Below are positions 35,160 through 40,890 of a stretch of DNA of 40,890 nt, in pieces. The stretch is from NCBI GenBank assembly GCA_944319875.1, contig CALUFR010000072.1, positions 1-40,890 on the forward strand, written 5' to 3'. Position 1 is the stretch's first letter. Each line of letters starts with the position of its first letter. Source of the stretch: an uncultured Bacteroides sp. Its GTDB lineage: Bacteria > Bacteroidota > Bacteroidia > Bacteroidales > Bacteroidaceae. A program made the position numbers and the translations under genes. The notes beneath the pieces are model-generated. The model did not search any database and was not told the DNA's origin. It worked only from the letters and a program-made list of their open reading frames with translations.

Positions 35160-35888
35160 TCAGTCGAACAATTCCTTCAGGACGTCCAAAGATTTCAATT
35201 CAGGGAAATCGGGCAGATGCAGGCGGTAATACTGCTCGATGACGGAGAGACAACGCATACGCTCCGCACGATTCATGGCAAAGAGATGCATCGTGTCATA
35301 ATTCATGCGCATCAGGGTGACGAGACGGGCCGCCTCGGCAGGACCGATGTAATGGGAGTGGTCCGACGGGCGAAGAGGCGTGAAGCAAGCGTTCAAAAGG
35401 TCGAAATAACACCCCTCAGCATAACCGTCCAGATTAGGATAAAGACCCAGAAAGCGGGAAAGGCGCATGAGAAAGACCAAATGGAAGTTGGCAAAACCGG
35501 TGCGGCACTCGTCCAGCCACACGATGGAATGCCGGAGGTAAGAAAAAAGAGCCTGATTGTCCGCCTCGACTCTCACCGCCCTACAAAGAAACTCCGAGAG
35601 GAACAAAGCGATGGCCGACTTGCGAGGATCATAGGGCAAGGATGAAAACGGATACCACGACTTGGCTTCCTTTACCTTATATATAGAGGTGTTGAGCCTG
35701 AAGTCAGCCTCCAGCTCCACCAGCGCCAGGGGCTGAAACAGGACAGACTTGACCGCCGCCTTGCGCGAACGGGACACAGGCACCATGAACGATGCCCGGC
35801 CGGCCACGTCCGTATAAACATCGGCTATGAAGGCCGCATCCTTGTATTTCACCGTGCGGAGCACGATACCCAACGCCGTCTGCAACAT
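35160..35888 (-). CDS. recO: DNA repair protein RecO
   Basis: 242 aa, normal length. The N-terminal OB-fold begins [30 protein letters not shown], typical of RecO; the middle is helical ([16 protein letters not shown]) and the C-terminal part contains the usual region with [11 protein letters not shown] do not see the four-Cys zinc cluster of some RecO proteins, which is also absent in other Bacteroidetes members. RecO helps RecR load RecA onto SSB-coated DNA during gap repair. It is a single gene, leftward, converging with yqeY, and its mRNA would run into the palindrome array. Confidence 0.92.
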   Translation of the reverse strand: MLQTALGIVLRTVKYKDAAFIADVYTDVAGRASFMVPVSRSRKAAVKSVLFQPLALVELEADFRLNTSIYKVKEAKSWYPFSSLPYDPRKSAIALFLSEFLCRAVRVEADNQALFSYLRHSIVWLDECRTGFANFHLVFLMRLSRFLGLYPNLDGYAEGCYFDLLNACFTPLRPSDHSHYIGPAEAARLVTLMRMNYDTMHLFAMNRAERMRCLSVIEQYYRLHLPDFPELKSLDVLKELFD

Positions 35889-36088
35889 GTCTCTTCTGCG
35901 TTCCTTGGTTATATGGCTACAAAACTACAAAAAAAGGAAGAGATTACCACACGTCGCAAGAAAGACACGAAAAAAAGCATGAGCGAGAAGAAAAACACGC
36001 CAAAAGCAAATCAACTGATAATCAGCGAATAAAAAGGAAGCAAAAGATGACAAAGGAAGTATTTGCACAAAAATTTTTCAGGAACATT

Positions 36089-36118
36089 TTGTCAGTTCAA
36101 AAATAGTTTCTACCTTTG
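36089..36118 (+). promoter_or_regulatory. Promoter of tRNA-Glu (and probably rpsT)
   Basis: TTG at 36089-36091 (within TTTTG), 19 bases, then TACCTTTG at 36111-36118: a complete Bacteroides consensus. Start point near 36125, about 50 bases before the tRNA. The rest of 35889-36174 is A-rich and holds nothing else that I can name. Confidence 0.75.
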
Positions 36119-36174
36119 CATCCGCAAACGAAAGAAAATGCGTTTGTAAGAAGCGGAAACGCTCAGCTAAGGCC

Positions 36175-36246
36175 GGCCCGTTCGTCTATCGGTTAGGACG
36201 CAAGATTTTCATTCTTGAAAGGGGGGTTCGATTCCCCCACGGGCTA
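36175..36246 (+). tRNA. tRNA-Glu (anticodon TTC)
   Basis: 72-base cloverleaf. The acceptor arm GGCCCGT pairs with ACGGGCT (one G-T), anticodon stem CAAGA/TCTTG encloses TTTTCAT with TTC as anticodon, and the T arm GGGGG-TTCGATT-CCCCC is clear. The discriminator is A and CCA is not encoded. It reads GAA/GAG and also supplies Glu-tRNA for tetrapyrrole synthesis. It lies 40 bases upstream of rpsT with no terminator between. Confidence 0.97.
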
Positions 36247-36286
36247 CAAATATAAAAAATAAACGAATTAAAAAAGATTAGTCGAG

Positions 36287-36541
36287 ATGGCAAATCACAA
36301 ATCATCACTGAAAAGAATCAGACAGGAAGAGAAAAGAAGACTTCACAACAGATACTATGGCAAGACCATGAGAAATGCTGTTCGTAAGCTCCGCGCTACT
36401 ACCGATAAGGCAGAAGCCGTATCTATGTATCCGAAGTTGGCTAAATTGCTGGACAAGTTGGCTAAAACTAACATTATCCACAAGAACAAAGCTAACAATC
36501 TGAAGTCTAAGCTGGCTCTGCACATCAATAAGCTTGCGTAA
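36287..36541 (+). CDS. rpsT: 30S ribosomal protein S20
   Basis: 84 aa, Lys/Arg-rich, all helical: [18 protein letters not shown] at the start and [16 protein letters not shown] at the end are typical of S20. It binds the 5' domain of 16S rRNA early in 30S assembly. The gene follows tRNA-Glu by 40 bases without a terminator and is closed by a strong hairpin, so tRNA and mRNA are probably cut from one precursor. No separate TAnnTTTG box is visible in the gap. Confidence 0.97.
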   Translation: MANHKSSLKRIRQEEKRRLHNRYYGKTMRNAVRKLRATTDKAEAVSMYPKLAKLLDKLAKTNIIHKNKANNLKSKLALHINKLA

Positions 36542-36570
36542 TACGCGTAAGCGAAACAACAATAAACAAG

Positions 36571-36602
36571 GAGGTTGGACAAAAAAGTCCGACCTTTTCT
36601 TG
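36571..36602 (+). terminator. Terminator after rpsT
   Basis: GGTTGGAC (36573-36580) pairs with GTCCGACC (36587-36594, one T-G), loop of six As, followed by TTTTCTTG. It lies about 30 bases after the stop. Confidence 0.85.
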
Positions 36603-36695
36603 TATATACATATCCCACAGGAAAACGGTATGCAAAAAAGCCGTAAAGGCATAAAAAACCCTCCGCATCCCGTGCCATAATCCAAAGATTTTCAC

Positions 36696-36703
36696 TACCT
36701 TTG
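36696..36703 (+). promoter_or_regulatory. -7 box for gyrB
   Basis: TACCTTTG fits the consensus, 28 bases before the gyrB ATG. A convincing TTTG upstream is missing at the expected 19-21 bases. Confidence 0.5.
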
Positions 36704-36721
36704 CTCAGTTATTATAATTAG

Positions 36722-38704
<1,983 letters not shown>

Positions 38705-38807
38705 TCAAGAATTAGCGGTGAGTCATCAAATGGTTAGTAACTCGCCACTAAATTATCAACAATCATACTAACCACTAATATTAGCCAACCTCACATCTTA
38801 CAACGAG

Positions 38808-38852
38808 GCAGTCCCGACAGAGCAGAAAAATCCTGCCGTCGGGACTTTTTTT
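38808..38852 (+). terminator. Terminator after gyrB
   Basis: AGTCCCGAC (38810-38818) pairs with GTCGGGACT (38838-38846), with an inner GGCAG/CTGCC alternative, followed by seven Ts. It lies about 105 bases after the stop; the bases in between hold no gene. Confidence 0.88.
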
Positions 38853-38936
38853 GTTCCACACCAACAAGGAATAAAAAATTACCAACCCCCGATAACTGCC
38901 GTAACATCCCTGAAAAACGATTTGCCAAATCGAACA

Positions 38937-39121
38937 GAAAAAACGAGAAAACGACAAGCAAACCACAAATCCGAGAAAAAAAACGGAAGAATAATTGTTT
39001 TATAATCAAAATAAACTAATTTTGTCACATATTGGTAGTAGAAGCAGGTTCTGCTATAACCCAAAGGCGGAAGGAAACTGCCTTCGAAAGCCAACCCGAC
39101 CTCCCGCAAGGGTAACGTATT
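38937..39121. repeat. Left direct repeat (target duplication) of the IS1634-type element
   Basis: Bases 38937-39022 are identical to 40805-40890, where the window ends. If the IS begins at 39122, the full left copy would be 38937-39121, about 185 bp, of which only the first 86 can be compared. The segment is AT-rich (runs of A, then ATAATTGTTTTATAATC) and then GC-richer; it contains no gene I can support. Confidence 0.8.
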
Positions 39122-40804
39122 CTTGACTTTGACAATGCGTCACCCTACTTGATTTTTGTCTTGGTCTAATGCATCCAGTAATGGTTTTATGCCCTCCTGC
39201 TGTGGTGTTATGAATAGAGTCTCAGTATATACCGAGCCATTGGGCAGCCTTATCCTGAGTGTCGTTATTGTCTTGGCGATTTCAAGGACCTTGTCAACGC
39301 TCATCTTCATGCCGAGTTCTCTGATGACCCGTTCAAGTTCCTTATATACCTTGTAGGCTACAAAACAGATGCAGATATGGGCCTCGATACGTTTCTCCGT
39401 AAAGTGGAACATCGGACGCATCTCGAGCGTACCTTTGCCGATACGGAAAGCCCGCTCAAGCACCCAAAGGCCATGGTATTGTGATATGACCTCTTCCCCT
39501 GACAGGTCTGTATTCGTTATATAACCCTTCAGGCCATCCCAAAGACTGTCCTCCGCAATCTTTTCCTCATTGATGCTTACGGTTATGTCCTTGCTGATAT
39601 CGAGAAACTTGTTGTATCCTCGCTTATTGACGTTGTCTTTGGTCAGGGTACCTTTCGCATAAGCCTTGCGGAGTCTCTCGACCCCTTTGTTGCGGTTCCA
39701 TGCGTTTTTCTTTGCCCGCGCATCCGAGTAACTCACAATCAGCCCCTGACAGTCATTCTTGCGGATTTCAACAATGTTCCCGTCCGTCCTGTCGGTTGCC
39801 AGAATCCGGTCTTTTACCTTCGGAGACTCGCTCCGTATTCTCGCCCCGAGGATGTACCGGTAGCCGGCGGATTCCAGCAGTCCCACATTCTTCGTGTTCA
39901 TAAGCCCCGAATCGGCCACAACGATGAAGTCTGTCAGCTTGAACCGCTGTACAAAGTCATCGATTATGGGTATCATCGTGCGCCCCTCGTACTGGCTGCC
40001 GTTGAAGATGGAGTAGGACATCGGATAGCCGTCCTCGCTCACCAGCAGTCCGAGGACTATCTGCGATTCTGCCGTCTTGCCGTCCTTTGAGAAACCTGCC
40101 TGACGAAGCTCGTCGTCCGGCTGCGGTGCGGACTCGAAATAAAGTGTGGTCACATCGTAGAAGACAATTCCAATCCGTCCGCCGAGGATCCTAAGCGTGT
40201 GCTCCACGCTTATCTGCTGGACCTTCTCGCGTTGCGTATTATACAGCCTGTCCATATAGCGGTAGATGTTGTGGAGCCGCACGTCCTCGTCGAAGTAAGA
40301 CTTCAGATATGCCACTGTCGCAACCTTGCTCTGCGGATGGCATACCCTCGCGATGACAAGATGGCGCAGAATACTGTCCCCGATTGCCCCGAAGCCGATC
40401 CTGTCGTATATGTGGCCGAGGATAACCTGCGGCGTGTTCTGTAGCGTCCTCTCGATGCGCGCGATGGCATTCTTCACTTCTTGAAGTGCATGCACGTTCT
40501 CGTCAAAGTCAAGCGTCAGCTGACCCGAATACTCGTCTATCCATTGACGTGCCTTGACCTCAAGGCGAGCAATCTCATCGGAGTCTGACGATACCCCAAT
40601 CGTCTTAAGCTCCTTGAACTTGCCACTGCTCTTGTCTGCGATAACCACGCTCACAGTGCCGCTACGGTTCTTCTTCTTGCGCACAAACATGCCATAAAGG
40701 TACGCTTTTTTAGGCTTGCGTCACCCGCATCACCATGGAAATTTTATGAAACTGTTGATTTAAAAGATGTTACAACTGTTGAAATCTCAGGCTGTCAAAG
40801 TCAG
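39122..40804. mobile_element. IS1634-family insertion sequence
   Basis: About 1.68 kb with one transposase gene on the minus strand. Ends: CTTGACTTTGACA at 39122-39134 and, read inward on the other strand from 40805, CCTGACTTTGACA, 12 of 13 identical. One base at the right end (40805) is shared with the direct repeat and cannot be assigned. It lies between the gyrB terminator and the window edge, apparently in an intergenic region. The intact frame, matching ends and identical flanking repeats suggest a recent insertion. Confidence 0.9.
39140..40690 (-). CDS. IS1634-family transposase (DDE)
   Basis: 516 aa. The N-terminus (MFVRKKKNRSGTVSVVIADK) is typical of Bacteroides IS1634/IS4-group transposases. 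Catalytic residues by position: Asp in FYDVTTLYF at 179, Asp in VVADSGLMN at 260, and Glu in LERAFRIGKGTLEMRP at 412, the last in the Y-x-R-E-K-like region of the IS4 supergroup. The frame is complete. It starts 115 bases inside the right end and stops 18 bases inside the left end of the element. Known IS1634 members make long, variable target duplications, matching the flanks here. Confidence 0.93.
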   Translation of the reverse strand: MFVRKKKNRSGTVSVVIADKSSGKFKELKTIGVSSDSDEIARLEVKARQWIDEYSGQLTLDFDENVHALQEVKNAIARIERTLQNTPQVILGHIYDRIGFGAIGDSILRHLVIARVCHPQSKVATVAYLKSYFDEDVRLHNIYRYMDRLYNTQREKVQQISVEHTLRILGGRIGIVFYDVTTLYFESAPQPDDELRQAGFSKDGKTAESQIVLGLLVSEDGYPMSYSIFNGSQYEGRTMIPIIDDFVQRFKLTDFIVVADSGLMNTKNVGLLESAGYRYILGARIRSESPKVKDRILATDRTDGNIVEIRKNDCQGLIVSYSDARAKKNAWNRNKGVERLRKAYAKGTLTKDNVNKRGYNKFLDISKDITVSINEEKIAEDSLWDGLKGYITNTDLSGEEVISQYHGLWVLERAFRIGKGTLEMRPMFHFTEKRIEAHICICFVAYKVYKELERVIRELGMKMSVDKVLEIAKTITTLRIRLPNGSVYTETLFITPQQEGIKPLLDALDQDKNQVG

Positions 40805-40890
40805 GAAAAAACGAGAAAACGACAAGCAAACCACAAATCCGAGAAAAAAAACGGAAGAATAATTGTTTTATAATCAAAATAAACTAATTT
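40805..40890. repeat. Right direct repeat of the IS, cut by the window end
   Basis: 86 bases identical to 38937-39022, continuing beyond the window. It begins immediately at the right end of the IS. No mismatch is seen, which argues for a young duplication. Confidence 0.9.

Overview
The window is a chromosomal segment of a Bacteroides-type bacterium (Bacteroides/Phocaeicola, order Bacteroidales). Four things point there: promoters with a TAnnTTTG -7 box and an upstream TTTG instead of the usual -10/-35; a glycine-lipid gene pair (glsA/glsB) beside the division cluster; a DUF4292 lipoprotein next to a TPR lipoprotein and an EnvC-like protein; and the gene order of the division and cell-wall (dcw) cluster. 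I cannot fix the species from the sequence alone.

Layout. (1) 1-4055: a leftward defence-type operon with its own promoter. It encodes a 334-aa restriction 'subunit M'-like protein and, one base later, a very large protein, cut by the left window edge, that joins a GIY-YIG nuclease-like domain, an SF2 helicase and the start of a DNA methyltransferase. (2) 4268-6538: an AAA/DUF4143 ATPase and a small coupled ORF, bracketed by short tandem repeats, including an approximately 53-bp direct repeat on both sides. (3) 6547-15000: leftward envelope and housekeeping genes (PagL-like outer-membrane protein, long-chain acyl-CoA ligase, envC-like, DUF4292, TPR lipoprotein, dut), interrupted by a rightward M20 deacylase (argE-like). 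(4) 15132-19145: dgt, the glycine-lipid operon glsA-glsB, and an ECF sigma factor. (5) 19355-34833: the dcw cluster rsmH-ftsL-ftsI-murE-mraY-murD-ftsW-murG-murC-ftsQ-ftsA-ftsZ, then a YqeY-domain gene and a strong terminator. No mraZ or murF is present. (6) 34956-35110: a phased array of 15-bp palindromes between convergent yqeY and recO. (7) 36089-38852: tRNA-Glu, rpsT and gyrB. (8) 38937-40890: an IS1634-family insertion sequence flanked by an unusually long direct repeat, at least 86 bp and probably about 185 bp, cut by the right edge.

How the genes work together. The dcw genes make lipid II (MurC, D, E, MraY, MurG), cross-link it at the septum (FtsW, FtsI) and build the Z ring (FtsZ, FtsA, FtsQ, FtsL). 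The EnvC-like protein probably activates septal amidases. GlsA/GlsB, the acyl-CoA ligase and the PagL-like protein all concern membrane or acyl lipids. Dut and Dgt act on the dNTP pool.

The parts most worth a second look are the nuclease-helicase-methylase operon, the repeat-bracketed ATPase cassette, the palindrome array at 34956-35110, and the IS with its long target duplication. None can be declared a new system from this sequence alone.
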